DNA from: a bacterium
GTDB taxonomy: Bacteria; Krumholzibacteriota; Krumholzibacteriia; LZORAL124-64-63
NCBI GenBank assembly: GCA_016712675.1
Contig: JADJQR010000001.1
Span: forward strand, 1,612,001 to 1,676,000
Direction: 5' to 3'
Length of the DNA: 64,000 bases
In this document: positions 37,233 to 45,816 of the stretch, piece after piece
Layout: each line of letters starts with the position of its first letter
How positions within the stretch are numbered: the stretch's first letter is position 1
Program-made: the position numbers and the translations under genes
Notes under the pieces: generated by a model
Told to the model about the DNA's origin: nothing
Databases searched by the model: none
Seen by the model: only the letters and a program-made list of their open reading frames with translations

Positions 37233-37288
37233 CAGTCGTCCGCTGCCTGGCTGCCTCGTCCCGCCGGTCAAGCGGTCGCAGGCGCAGG

Positions 37289-38263
37289 TCAGCCGCGGAT
37301 CTTCCGCACTGCTTCGGTCAGCGCGGGGACCACCTCGAACAGGTCGCCCACGATGCCGAAATCGGCCACCTTGAAGATGGGGGCGGCCGCATCCTTGTTG
37401 ATCGCGACGATGCACTTGCTGCTGCTCATGCCCGCCAGGTGCTGGATGGCGCCGCTGATGCCGCAGGCGATGTACAGGTTCGGGCCCACCGTCTTGCCCG
37501 TCTGGCCGACCTGGTGCGAGTAGTCGACCCAGCCCGCGTCCACGACCGCGCGGCTGGCGCCCGCAGCCGCGCCCAGCGCCGCAGCCAGGTCCTCGATCAA
37601 CGCGTAGTGCTCCGGCCCCTTGATGCCGCGCCCGCCCGAGACGACGATGTCGGCCTCGGTCAGCTCGACGCGCCCGGCTGTCGCCGTGACGATCTCGCGC
37701 ACGACGGCCTTCGGCGTCACCTGGGCCTGCCCAGCGTCGAACGCGACGACCGGCGCCGGTGCACCCGTGCCCTCCTGCGCCACGAAGGCGTTGGGGCGGA
37801 TGCCCACGATCGCCGGCGCCGTCTTCGGCACGACATCGACGAAGCACTTGCCGGCGTAGACCGGGCGCCTGACCTCCCAGGCGCCACCCTCGAACGTCAG
37901 CGCGATGGCATCGCTGACGCAGGCGCAGCCGAGCTTCGCCGCCGTCTTGGGCGCCAGGTCGCGACCCAGGGCCGTGGCGCCGACCAGGACCAGATCCGGC
38001 TTCTGGGCCCGGCAGAACGTGGCCAGGGCCACGCCGTAGCGCTCGCTGTCGTAGGCGGCCAGCTGGTCGCCGGCGTGGAACAGCTTGTGCGCGCCGTGGG
38101 CGCCGGCCGGGCCGGCCGCCGCGTTGGCGTCACCGCCCAGCAGCACGGCCCAGACCTCGCCGCCGGCGGCGTCGGCCAGCCGGCGCGCCTGGGAGATCAT
38201 CTGCCAGGCCACCTTCTTGATCGCGCCGTCGCGCTGTTCGATGAAGACCGCAATGTTCGGCAT
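37289..38263 (-). CDS. etfA: Electron transfer flavoprotein alpha subunit
   Basis: A 324-residue EtfA/FixB. The N-terminal ETF domain ([20 protein letters not shown]) is followed by the FAD-binding C-terminal domain with [60 protein letters not shown] and [17 protein letters not shown]. With EtfB it binds FAD and AMP and shuttles electrons from acyl-CoA or other dehydrogenases to a membrane quinone oxidoreductase. It is 25 bases downstream of etfB and presumably co-transcribed from the promoter at 39129-39157. The EMO-like protein at 30873 is its likely electron acceptor (inference). Confidence 0.95.
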   Translation of the reverse strand: MPNIAVFIEQRDGAIKKVAWQMISQARRLADAAGGEVWAVLLGGDANAAAGPAGAHGAHKLFHAGDQLAAYDSERYGVALATFCRAQKPDLVLVGATALGRDLAPKTAAKLGCACVSDAIALTFEGGAWEVRRPVYAGKCFVDVVPKTAPAIVGIRPNAFVAQEGTGAPAPVVAFDAGQAQVTPKAVVREIVTATAGRVELTEADIVVSGGRGIKGPEHYALIEDLAAALGAAAGASRAVVDAGWVDYSHQVGQTGKTVGPNLYIACGISGAIQHLAGMSSSKCIVAINKDAAAPIFKVADFGIVGDLFEVVPALTEAVRKIRG

Positions 38264-38289
38264 GTCCGGTTCCCCCGCGGGTTGGTGCG

Positions 38290-39066
38290 TCAGATGACCT
38301 TGGCTTCCTCGTTCAGCACGCGTGCCAGTTCGCGCGCGGCCGCGGCCGCGTCGTCGCCGCCCACCAGGCGGCAGGTACCACGGGCCGGCGGGGGGCTGTA
38401 CTGCTTCACCTGGACCAGGGAGGTCGGCGGCGCGATGCCCAGGTCCGCGCAGGTGACCACCTGCATCGGCTTCATGCCGGCCTTCATGATGTTGGGCAGG
38501 CTCGGCAGCCGGGGCTCGTTGAGGCCCTTCTGACAGGTGAGCACGGCGGGCAGCGGGCAGTCGACGATCTCCTTGCCGCCCTCGATCTCGCGGTGGGCCG
38601 TCAACCGGCCGTCGCCCAGTTCGAGCTTCGTCACCGTCGAGACATGGGGCAGGCCCAGCTTCTCGGCCACGAGGATCCCCACCTGGCCGCTGTCGTCATC
38701 GATGGCTTTGATGCCGAAGAGCACCAGGTCGTAGGCATCCTTCCGCAGCGCGGCGCACAGGACCTCGGCGATGGCCGCCTCGTCCGCCTCCGCCAGCGCG
38801 GGATCGTTGATGATGATCGCCTTGTCGCAGCCGACGGCCAGGCAGTCCTTCTTCAGCGTCTCCTTGACGGTCTCGGGACCGACGGTGATCGCGGTGATCT
38901 CGCCGCCGCGCGCCTCCTTGATGCGCACCGCTTCCTCGACCGCGTACGCGTCGTAGGGGTTCAGCACGCGCGTGAACCCGGTCTGGTCCAGCTTCGCGGC
39001 AGGGGCGGCCAGGCTGATCCTCGTTTCGGAATCAGGCACCTGCTTCACACACACGGCAATCTTCAT
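38290..39066 (-). CDS. etfB: Electron transfer flavoprotein beta subunit
   Basis: A 258-residue EtfB/FixA. KIAVCVKQVPDSETRISLAA at the start, LNPYDAYAVEEAVRIKEARG, VGPETVKETLKKDCLAVGCD, ILVAEKLGLPHVSTVTKLEL and the AMP-binding block with CQKGLNEPRLPSLPNIMKA are conserved. It forms the heterodimer with EtfA. No frame-specific residues mark it as a bifurcating ETF, although the C-terminal half (VLTCQKGLNEPRLPSL) is intact. The ribosome binding site GGGAGGGATC precedes ATG 39066. It heads the etfBA unit. Confidence 0.95.
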   Translation of the reverse strand: MKIAVCVKQVPDSETRISLAAPAAKLDQTGFTRVLNPYDAYAVEEAVRIKEARGGEITAITVGPETVKETLKKDCLAVGCDKAIIINDPALAEADEAAIAEVLCAALRKDAYDLVLFGIKAIDDDSGQVGILVAEKLGLPHVSTVTKLELGDGRLTAHREIEGGKEIVDCPLPAVLTCQKGLNEPRLPSLPNIMKAGMKPMQVVTCADLGIAPPTSLVQVKQYSPPPARGTCRLVGGDDAAAAARELARVLNEEAKVI

Positions 39067-39128
39067 GATCCCTCCCGGATGTCGGCGTCCCGGGGGCGTC
39101 GACCACCCCGCGGCAGCGTATTGTGGCC

Positions 39129-39157
39129 ATAATAGGCCGCGCCCGGTGACCCGTCAA
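39129..39157 (-). promoter_or_regulatory. Strong sigma70-like promoter of etfBA
   Basis: Read on the minus strand, TTGACG (39152-39157) and TATTAT (39129-39134) have an ideal 17-base spacing. The -35 matches 5/6 and the -10 4/6 in GC-rich surroundings. The start near 39122 gives a leader of about 56 nt. Confidence 0.65.
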
Positions 39158-39288
39158 CGCGGCGGCGAGCGCGCCGACCAAGCGCCTCATCCGACGCTGG
39201 TGCGCGGCGGCGACCTGCGCGATCATGGGCAGGACGCGTCCGCGCCGCCGGAATCACCCGGTCGGCGGGCGTGACAGTAGGACGTGCG

Positions 39289-40509
39289 ATGGAATCGGTA
39301 GCGGAACTCCTGATCATCGGCGACGGGCCCGGTGCCGCGGACGCGGATCTCGCAGCGAAGGCGCGCGGGGTGCCGGTGGTGCGCGCCGCGCCCCGCGAGT
39401 CGCCGGGCGACCGGGAGGAAGCCCCGGGCTGGCCCTGGCCGTTCGCCGACGACACAGCGCCGTCGGACGGGGCGTCGACGTTCCCGCGCGCCTTTCTCGG
39501 CGGTGCCGGCAGCGTCTTCGTCGATGGACCCGCCGGTCTGCGCCAGGCTCGGCCGCGGCGCGTCCTGATCGCGCCGCGCCTGAGACCCGCCCGGCCGTCG
39601 TGGTGGGAAGGTCCGGCCCGCATCACGCGGCCGGGTGACCAGGCGCCGGCGCGCGTCATTGTTGTGGGCGGCGGCCAGACCGGCGTGGAGGTCGCCGCGG
39701 CCTGGGCTGCCCTTTGCCACGAGGTGCTGCTGGTCGAGAGCGCCGATCGAATCCTGCCGGGCTGGGACGCGGACCAGGCTGCGACCGCGCGGGAGGCCCT
39801 CGAGGCCCGCGGCGTGGTCGTGCTGGCCGGCAGGCGTGCGGTGGCTTGCGCGGGCGGTACGGCCGGGACCCGCGTCGTGCTGCGCGCCGGCGGTGGCGCT
39901 CCCGATCGCACCGAGACCGCCGCCGTGGCCGTGCCGGCTCTGGGTTGGCGCCCGGTCCTGGGCGGCTGCGGGTTGGAGCGCACGCGTGCGCTGCTGGACC
40001 GTCACGGGCACCTGGAAGTCGACAGCCGCTGCGAAACCGCTGAGCGCGGCCTGTACGCGATTGGCGCGGCGCTGTCCCTGCCGCTGACGCCGGCGGGCGC
40101 GCGCGGCCAGGCGGCGCTCGTGGCGGCGATCGCCGCGGGTGACAGCCCGGCGCCGCTGCGCCAGGCGCTGGTGCCGCGTGTGATCTCTCAGCCCGTTCCG
40201 CTGCTGGCGATCGGTCTATCCGCGGCAGGTGCCGCTGCCCGCGGCATCCGGGCCGGCACCGGGCGCGCGCAGGCGCCCGACGGCACCTGGGTGCGCTGCG
40301 TTTCCGATCTCGAGACCGGCGCCGTGATCGGCCTGCAAGCTGCCGGACCGCTTGCTGGCGGCTTCCAGCCTGGCGCCGAGGCCGTGTTCGACGATCGTCG
40401 AAAGGTCGAGCCCGCTTCGGCAGCTTCGGAACCGCGCGTGGCGGCGCTGGCACCGCTGCTGGCGACGGCGCGGGCCCTCAGCACCAACGAGCGCACGGCC
40501 CATGGCTGA
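39289..40509 (+). CDS. Degenerate dihydrolipoamide dehydrogenase-like flavoprotein
   Basis: A 406-residue protein aligning with pyridine-nucleotide disulfide oxidoreductases. The NAD-binding part is good (RVIVVGGGQTGVEVAAAWAA, EVLLVESADRILPGWDADQA), as is LDRHGHLEVDSRCETAERGL. The first 120 residues are shorter than normal: IIGDGPGAADADLAAKARG is the only trace of the FAD loop and the redox pair (CxxxxC) is absent. The FAD-binding YAIGD is YAIGA, and no His-x4-Glu base is found at the C-terminus. It cannot be a normal disulfide reductase. ATG 39289 has GTAGGA 6 bases upstream. It overlaps glcDE by 8 bases, so it may be an accessory of that dehydrogenase. Confidence 0.6.
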   Translation: MESVAELLIIGDGPGAADADLAAKARGVPVVRAAPRESPGDREEAPGWPWPFADDTAPSDGASTFPRAFLGGAGSVFVDGPAGLRQARPRRVLIAPRLRPARPSWWEGPARITRPGDQAPARVIVVGGGQTGVEVAAAWAALCHEVLLVESADRILPGWDADQAATAREALEARGVVVLAGRRAVACAGGTAGTRVVLRAGGGAPDRTETAAVAVPALGWRPVLGGCGLERTRALLDRHGHLEVDSRCETAERGLYAIGAALSLPLTPAGARGQAALVAAIAAGDSPAPLRQALVPRVISQPVPLLAIGLSAAGAAARGIRAGTGRAQAPDGTWVRCVSDLETGAVIGLQAAGPLAGGFQPGAEAVFDDRRKVEPASAASEPRVAALAPLLATARALSTNERTAHG

Positions 40510-42919
40510 ACGGTCCGACGTATCGGGTGCCGCGCTCGTCGTGCGCCTTCGCAACCTGCTGGGGGCAGGGGGCCTGCGGACCGATCGGGCCGCCATATCG
40601 GTGCATGCCCGCGATGCGTCGCACCTGGACTGGGGGTGTCCGTTGGCCGTGGCGATGCCGGCCACGGCCGACGAGGCGGCGAACGTGGTGGCGCTGTGCG
40701 CGGCCGCCGGCGTGGCCGTTGTGCCGCGCGGGGCGGGAACCGGACTGAGCGGCGGCGCCGTGCCGCCGGACGGCGCGGTCGTCCTGGTCACCTCGCGCCT
40801 GCGCGAGCTCGGACAGGTGGATGCGGCCTGCGGTGCGGTCGCTGTGGGGCCCGGCGTCCTGAATGCCGCCGTGTCGCGCCACGCTGCACCCTGCGCCCTG
40901 CAGTTCGCGCCCGATCCGTCCAGCCAGGCCGCCTCGACCATCGGCGGCAATATTGCCGAGAACGCGGGCGGCCCGCACTGCCTGAGCGTCGGCGTGACCT
41001 CGCACCACCTGCGCGCGCTGGCGTGGTGCGACGCCGACGGCCGCACGTGGGACACCGGCCCGCCGGTCGCGTTGTCGCGTGGCCTGGACCTGCGCGGACT
41101 GCTCTGCGGCAGCGAGGGCACGCTCGGCCTGGTGACCGGCGCCTGGCTGCAACTGGTGCCGGTGCCCGAGTCGGTGCAGACGCTGCTGGCCGGGTTCCCC
41201 GTGCTGGAAGCGGCAACGGCGGCGGTACCGCGGCTGCTGCAGGCGGGACTGCTGCCGGTCGCCGTGGAGATCATCGACCAGGCGATGGTGGCGACGGTCG
41301 AGGAGGCCTTCGGCTTCGGCCTGCCCACCGATGTGCAGGCCGTGGCGATCGTCGAGCTCGCCGGCGCCGCGACGGCGACCGCGACGCAGGCCACGGTCGC
41401 CGAGTCGGTGCTGCGCGACGCAGGCGCGGGTTCGGTGCGCCGCGCGGTCGACGCGGCCGAGCGGGCGTCGCTCTGGCAGTGCCGCAAGCGTGCGTTCGGC
41501 GCCGTCGGCCGGCTGTCGCCGAACTACGTGAGCATGGACGTCGTCGTGCCACTGGGCGAATTGCCGGGGCTGGTCAGGGAGATCCAGCACATCCGCACGT
41601 CGCATGGCGTGCGCATCGCGACCGCCTTCCACGCCGGGGACGGCAACCTTCATCCGGCCGTGCACTACGACGAGCGGCGCGACGGCGACCCTGAGCGCGC
41701 GCACACCGCGGCCGATGCGATCATCCGCGCGGCCCTCGCACGCAGGGGCAGCGTGACCGGCGAACACGGCGTCGGGCTCGAGAAGCTGCACGTGCTGCCC
41801 TGGCAGCTGGACGCCGTCACGGCGTCGCTCATGCAGGGCCTCAAGCAGGCATTCGACCCGCGGGGCACGCTGAACCCGGGCAAGGCGCTGCCTGGCCGCG
41901 CCGCCTCCGGAGCGATGCCGCAGTGGGCCGCGCCGCCCCCGGTCCCGGCCGCGCCCGTCTTCGCCTGGGACGACCTGGTGGTCACGGCGCCGGTGGACGT
42001 CCCGCTGGCCGAGCTGCAGGAACACGCGCTGGGCAGGGGGCTGTGGATCCCGCTGGGGATGTTCGGCCAGGGCAGTGGCCATGGGCTCGGTGCCGGCAGG
42101 ACGGTCGGCGCGGCCGTCGACGATCCGGCCGCCGGTCCGGTGGCGGTGGCGCGCGCGACCGCGCGCGAGCTGCTGCTGGAGGTCTGGGCCGAGACCGGCG
42201 ATGGCCGCCCGTTCCATGCCGGGGCGCCGGTCACCAAGAATGTCGCCGGCTACGACCTGCCGCGCCTGCTGTGTGGCGCCGGCGGTTGCCTGGCGCGCCT
42301 TCAGGCCGTGACGTTCCCGCTGCGACCGGCCCCGCCGCAGGCGGTGCTGTGGCGGCTTTGCCTGCCCGACGGCGGGCGGCTGCCCGCCGGACTCGCCGGT
42401 GCGCTTGCCGCGGTGGCCCATCCGCACGGCGGTGCGCAAATCGTGGCCGAGGCCGCGTCTGGCCAGGCCTGGCTGCTGGCCGGGGCAGGGGGAGGGGATG
42501 ACCCGCAGCCGGTGGCCTCGCTGGCGGCAGGATGGGGCGTCGAGGCAACCCTGGCCTGGCGCGGGCCGTTTTCCGCAGTGACCGGCATCCTGGCGGAAGC
42601 CGGGGTGCCGACCTGGGCGTTGGCGTCGCCGGACTGGACGTTGCGGCAGCCGCTGCCGGGCACGGGCACCGGCGGGCAGGTTCCCGCGCTGCCCCGCTGC
42701 GTGTGGAACCTCCCGTTGCCCCTGGTGTGGGCGCCCGGGCCCCTGCCGGTGGCAACCGGCTGGCATTCCGAAGCGGTGGTCAACGCAGGACGGCCGGCCC
42801 CGCTGCCGGCGCCGCCGCCTGGCGTGCCGGTGGCACTGCTGCGCCGCCTCAAGCGACTGTTCGATCCCGGCGGCACCCTCGGTGGCCCCGACTGGCTGTT
42901 CGAGGCCGCCGATGGCTGA
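40502..42919 (+). CDS. Fused GlcD-GlcE FAD-linked glycolate/lactate oxidase
   Basis: An 805-residue fusion. Residues 1-465 are a GlcD-type vanillyl-alcohol-oxidase-like FAD protein: VVPRGAGTGLSGGAVPPDGA (75-94), PSSQAASTIGGNIAENAGGP, LLCGSEGTLGLVTGAWLQL, and the C-terminal FHAGDGNLHPAVHYD and SVTGEHGVGLEKLHVL. Residues 475-805 look like GlcE: VTKNVAGYDLPRLLCGAGG and QAVTFPLRP; its N-terminal FAD loop is weak (GMFGQGSGHGLGAG). GlcD and GlcE are normally separate chains that with GlcF oxidise glycolate or D-lactate at the membrane. Start ATG 40502 lies in an 8-base overlap ATGGCTGA with the upstream gene; the identical octamer joins it to glcF. Confidence 0.85.
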   Translation: MAERSDVSGAALVVRLRNLLGAGGLRTDRAAISVHARDASHLDWGCPLAVAMPATADEAANVVALCAAAGVAVVPRGAGTGLSGGAVPPDGAVVLVTSRLRELGQVDAACGAVAVGPGVLNAAVSRHAAPCALQFAPDPSSQAASTIGGNIAENAGGPHCLSVGVTSHHLRALAWCDADGRTWDTGPPVALSRGLDLRGLLCGSEGTLGLVTGAWLQLVPVPESVQTLLAGFPVLEAATAAVPRLLQAGLLPVAVEIIDQAMVATVEEAFGFGLPTDVQAVAIVELAGAATATATQATVAESVLRDAGAGSVRRAVDAAERASLWQCRKRAFGAVGRLSPNYVSMDVVVPLGELPGLVREIQHIRTSHGVRIATAFHAGDGNLHPAVHYDERRDGDPERAHTAADAIIRAALARRGSVTGEHGVGLEKLHVLPWQLDAVTASLMQGLKQAFDPRGTLNPGKALPGRAASGAMPQWAAPPPVPAAPVFAWDDLVVTAPVDVPLAELQEHALGRGLWIPLGMFGQGSGHGLGAGRTVGAAVDDPAAGPVAVARATARELLLEVWAETGDGRPFHAGAPVTKNVAGYDLPRLLCGAGGCLARLQAVTFPLRPAPPQAVLWRLCLPDGGRLPAGLAGALAAVAHPHGGAQIVAEAASGQAWLLAGAGGGDDPQPVASLAAGWGVEATLAWRGPFSAVTGILAEAGVPTWALASPDWTLRQPLPGTGTGGQVPALPRCVWNLPLPLVWAPGPLPVATGWHSEAVVNAGRPAPLPAPPPGVPVALLRRLKRLFDPGGTLGGPDWLFEAADG

Positions 42920-44276
42920 GCGCATGCGCACCGTGAGCGGCCCTGCGCCGCCGCCGGGGGCCGGCCCGACGCTCGAGGCGCTGCTGCGCCGTTGCGTCCA
43001 ATGCGGGTTGTGCCTGCCGGTCTGTGCCACGTGGCTGGCGAGCGGCGACGAGACGTACTCGCCGCGCGGACGCCTGCTGTTGACCGGGCAGTGGCTGGCC
43101 GAGCCGGAGGCGGCCCTCGGCGATGCGTCGTGGCGCGATGCGCTGGACACCTGCATCGGCTGTCGCGCCTGCAGCGCCGTGTGCCCCAGCGGCGTTCCGC
43201 ACGAACTGCTGGAAGCGGCCGCAGGCGCCGCGCGCGCCGGCCGGGCCGCTAGCGGTGCGCGGTGGCTGGTTCCGCTCCTGGAACGGCCGGCGTGGCTGCG
43301 AGCCCTTGGTGTCGCTGCGGCTGCCGGCCGGGCGGCGTTCACGGTGGCGCTGGGCAGGAACTGGCGGGCGCGCGGGGAGCGTCTGCCTGCACTGCGTAGG
43401 CTGGCACGGCTCGTCGGCACCGTGCCGCGCGCGCCGGGCAGCGACCAACGGCTGCTGCGACGGCTCGACGGCCTGGCCGGCGGTGCGGCCACGAAGCCCG
43501 GCCCGCTCCCGGTCGTGCCCGGTCCTCGCGAGAAGCTGCTGTGGTTCCGTGGTTGCGCCGACGAGGGATTGCTGCCCGACAGCGCGCGGCGCCTGCGGGA
43601 TCTGCTGGCCTGGGCCGGCGCGGACCTCGACGCGACGGCGCCGACGGCCTGTTGCGGGGCCCTGGCCGAACATGGGGGATGTGCCGGGCGCGCCGCCGGG
43701 CTGCGCGCCCGGAATCTGGCGGCCTGGGGTGACGGCTCCCCGGCGGCGGCCATCGTGACGGCAGCGGCCGGTTGCGGCGTCGCCATTCGCGACTACGGAC
43801 CGGCCCTGCCCGCGCCGCAGATCGACGCGATCGCCTGGCTGGCCCGCCGTGCGCGGCCGCCGTTCGGGTCGGTACCATTGCGGGTGGCGCTGCACGACCC
43901 CTGTCATGCGCGCCATGGCCAGGGCCTGGTGGCCGAGCCTCGCGACCTCCTGCGGGCGATTCCCGGCCTGACATTGCTCGAACCGGACGAAGCGGACGTA
44001 TGCTGCGGCAGTGGCGGGCTGTGGTCCCTGGCCCATCCGCAGCTGGCCGCTGAAGCGGGCCGGCGCAAGGCGGCGGTTCTCGCCGGCACCGGCGCCGACC
44101 TGGTCGTCACCGCGAACCCGGGCTGCCTGGGCCAGATCGCCGACGGGCTGGCCCTGCGCGGGGGCCCGGCCGTGATCCCATTGGGTGATCTCCTGTGGTA
44201 CGCGGCGATGCGGGCCCCGGCGGCCGCCGCGGGCCGACCGCCGGGGCCGCTGGCCGTGCCGCCTGCCTGCACGTGA
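42912..44276 (+). CDS. glcF: GlcF-like FeS subunit of glycolate/lactate dehydrogenase
   Basis: A 454-residue iron-sulphur protein. Two 4Fe-4S clusters sit near the start (CVQCGLCLPVC about residue 30 and CIGCRACSAVCPSG about 80), followed by two CCG modules (WFRGCADEGLLPDSARR with TACCGALAEHGG; LHDPCHARHGQGL with VCCGSGGLWSLAHP). It passes electrons from the GlcDE flavoprotein to the respiratory chain. ATG 42912 overlaps glcDE by 8 bases (ATGGCTGA). It is the last gene of the FAD-protein, glcDE, glcF operon. The C-terminal 20 residues are Ala/Pro-rich and not conserved. Confidence 0.88.
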   Translation: MAERMRTVSGPAPPPGAGPTLEALLRRCVQCGLCLPVCATWLASGDETYSPRGRLLLTGQWLAEPEAALGDASWRDALDTCIGCRACSAVCPSGVPHELLEAAAGAARAGRAASGARWLVPLLERPAWLRALGVAAAAGRAAFTVALGRNWRARGERLPALRRLARLVGTVPRAPGSDQRLLRRLDGLAGGAATKPGPLPVVPGPREKLLWFRGCADEGLLPDSARRLRDLLAWAGADLDATAPTACCGALAEHGGCAGRAAGLRARNLAAWGDGSPAAAIVTAAAGCGVAIRDYGPALPAPQIDAIAWLARRARPPFGSVPLRVALHDPCHARHGQGLVAEPRDLLRAIPGLTLLEPDEADVCCGSGGLWSLAHPQLAAEAGRRKAAVLAGTGADLVVTANPGCLGQIADGLALRGGPAVIPLGDLLWYAAMRAPAAAAGRPPGPLAVPPACT

Positions 44277-44544
44277 CGACGGAGAGCGCGGTTCTCGTCG
44301 AGACGCTGCAGATCGCCGGCGCCGAGATCAGCTGATCGGGCTGCAGCCCGATCTCGCCCAGGACGACGTCCCCGCGGCGCAGGCCGCGAACGGGATCTCG
44401 ACCCACGCCTGGCCTGGCCTGAGTAGCGGGTCATGAAGATGGACGACGCCAGCGGCACCCAGGGATTGACCGCGCAGGAGATGTGGAAGGGCGTCGCCTT
44501 CGCGGGCGACGCCCTTGCGTTCGTTGTCGGCCTGCCGGTGGCTG
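44277..44544. other. Intergenic gap with nested palindromes after glcF
   Basis: This 268-base gap has no convincing gene. GATCAGCTGATC (44326-44337) and the perfect 20-bp palindrome GATCGGGCTGCAGCCCGATC (44334-44353) share GATC, 58 bases after the glcF stop; it may be a terminator stem or protein-binding site. At its far end lies the terminator of the minus-strand outer-membrane protein (44487-44516). Confidence 0.5.
44487..44516. terminator. Hairpin terminator for the outer-membrane protein gene
   Basis: AAGGGCGTCGCC (44487-44498) pairs with GGCGACGCCCTT (44505-44516) in a perfect 12-bp stem around a TTCGCG loop, 28 bases beyond the minus-strand stop codon. It has few flanking T on either strand and could also serve glcF. 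Confidence 0.65.
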
Positions 44545-45666
44545 CTAGAAACCGTAGGTCAGGCCTGCCGACAGCGCGAAGGCCAGCGAGTTGCCCCACA
44601 CGTCCTCGCTGCCGGTCCAGTAGTTGGTGTCGCGCGTCAGGTAGAAGCGCCAGGCCCATTCGACTTCCAGTGCCAGCTTCTGTCCCAGCGCGTATTCCGT
44701 GCCCATGCCGAACCAGCCGCCCAGGTCCGTGCCCTCGAGGGCCTTGCGCTCGATGGTCAGGGGGGCCGTGCCGCGACCGGCGGTTGTCATCGACCAGTCG
44801 TAGCGGCCGACACCACCGGTCAGGTAGGGGTTGAAACGCGAATTCGGCATGATCTTGGAGCCCAGGTAGGCGTTCAAACCGAACTCGATGCCGTCCAGCA
44901 CGAGGTAGCTGTCCGGCCCCAGGCCGTTGGCTTCGTATTGGGCGATCAGCGGAGGTTCCTGGGTCATCGCCTGACCACCGCGCACGCCGCGCGCGAAGAG
45001 TGCCAGACCATCCATGAGGAACCACTTGATGGCGCCGTCGAAGGCGGGTGCGGCGGCCGTCAGGTTGTTGATGCTGTACTGCTCGACCTTGACCGAATGG
45101 AGCGAAGCCCACCAGGCGGCTCGGCCGGTCACCGCCAAGCGGTATGGATGCTTGACGATCCCGGCTGTTGCGAGCGTGTCGACGTCGGCGGTCGCCCCGT
45201 CGCTCAACGCTCCGCCGCCCGGTGCCCCGTCGCCGGCAAGGTCCGACCCTTCGGCGGCGCCGACCCGCTTGAACTCCACCGACTGCTTGCTCCCCTGCCA
45301 GGAGTATGTGCCGCGCACGCGGTCATCGCCGGCTACGTACGTGCCGCTGAAGGTCGCCGCGAACGGGTTCCCCTGCGGCTGGAACTTGAAGCTGATCGCC
45401 GTCGCGGTGACCTTGAGGGCGGTCACCGGTGCTGACCCGCTCGCGGGGTCCTCCAGCGAGCCGGTCCAGACCCCGTCCTTCTGCTGCAGGACCAGGTAGA
45501 TCTCGACCTTCCTGCCGTCGGGAGCGTCGACCTGGACGGCCCAGCGGCCGGCGGGTCCGGCGGCGGCGGCCGCGCCGGCGCTCAGCGCGGCGACGGCCAG
45601 AATCGCGACCCACAGGGCATGGAAAAACCTGGGACGGGCTCCCCGCGTCATCGGCGATCTCCTCAT
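44545..45666 (-). CDS. Predicted outer-membrane beta-barrel protein
   Basis: A 373-residue secreted protein. The signal peptide (RFFHALWVAILAVAALSAGA) spans about residues 13-36, with cleavage near AAAA-AGPAG. The N-terminal half (40-150) contains beta-rich segments with GRWAVQVDAPDGRKVEIYLV and TGSLEDPASGSAPVT. The C-terminal half has barrel-like strands with alternating aromatic residues (FNPYLTGGVGRYDWSM, ALEVEWAWRFYLT, SLAFALSAGLTYGF); the terminal Phe is the classic BAM signal. It fits the OmpA/OmpW-like barrel class but I cannot name a family. AGGAG is 7 bases before ATG 45666; a clean promoter lies upstream and a terminator downstream. Its N-terminal module resembles no barrel and may be a separate surface or ligand domain. 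Confidence 0.7.
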   Translation of the reverse strand: MRRSPMTRGARPRFFHALWVAILAVAALSAGAAAAAGPAGRWAVQVDAPDGRKVEIYLVLQQKDGVWTGSLEDPASGSAPVTALKVTATAISFKFQPQGNPFAATFSGTYVAGDDRVRGTYSWQGSKQSVEFKRVGAAEGSDLAGDGAPGGGALSDGATADVDTLATAGIVKHPYRLAVTGRAAWWASLHSVKVEQYSINNLTAAAPAFDGAIKWFLMDGLALFARGVRGGQAMTQEPPLIAQYEANGLGPDSYLVLDGIEFGLNAYLGSKIMPNSRFNPYLTGGVGRYDWSMTTAGRGTAPLTIERKALEGTDLGGWFGMGTEYALGQKLALEVEWAWRFYLTRDTNYWTGSEDVWGNSLAFALSAGLTYGF

Positions 45667-45705
45667 GGAAAGGCTCCTGCTAAGGGCTTCCGGGGTGGTT
45701 GCGGG

Positions 45706-45734
45706 AATATACAGTTCGACCATTTCCTTGTCCA
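45706..45734 (-). promoter_or_regulatory. Sigma70-like promoter of the outer-membrane protein
   Basis: Read on the minus strand, TGGACA (45729-45734) and TATATT (45706-45711) are exactly 17 bases apart; both boxes match consensus at 5/6. The start near 45699 gives a 33-nt leader. Confidence 0.65.
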
Positions 45735-45786
45735 ATGCCCTTTCCCGGGGCTGCGCGCCCGGAGGGGCGTCTCCCCCAGAAGATGC

Positions 45787-45816
45787 TTGCGCTGACTCGC
45801 GCGCCATGGGTATACT
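45787..45816 (+). promoter_or_regulatory. Candidate promoter of adenosine deaminase
   Basis: TTGCGC (45787-45792) and TATACT (45811-45816) are 18 bases apart; the -10 box matches 5/6 and the -35 box 3/6. It is about 270 bases from the start codon. Confidence 0.4.

Noticed and set aside
40478-43786. Very long minus-strand frame (1102 codons) opposite glcDE and glcF
   Set aside because: Low-complexity Arg/Ala/Pro translation with no motif; the plus strand carries a clear GlcD-GlcE-GlcF operon.
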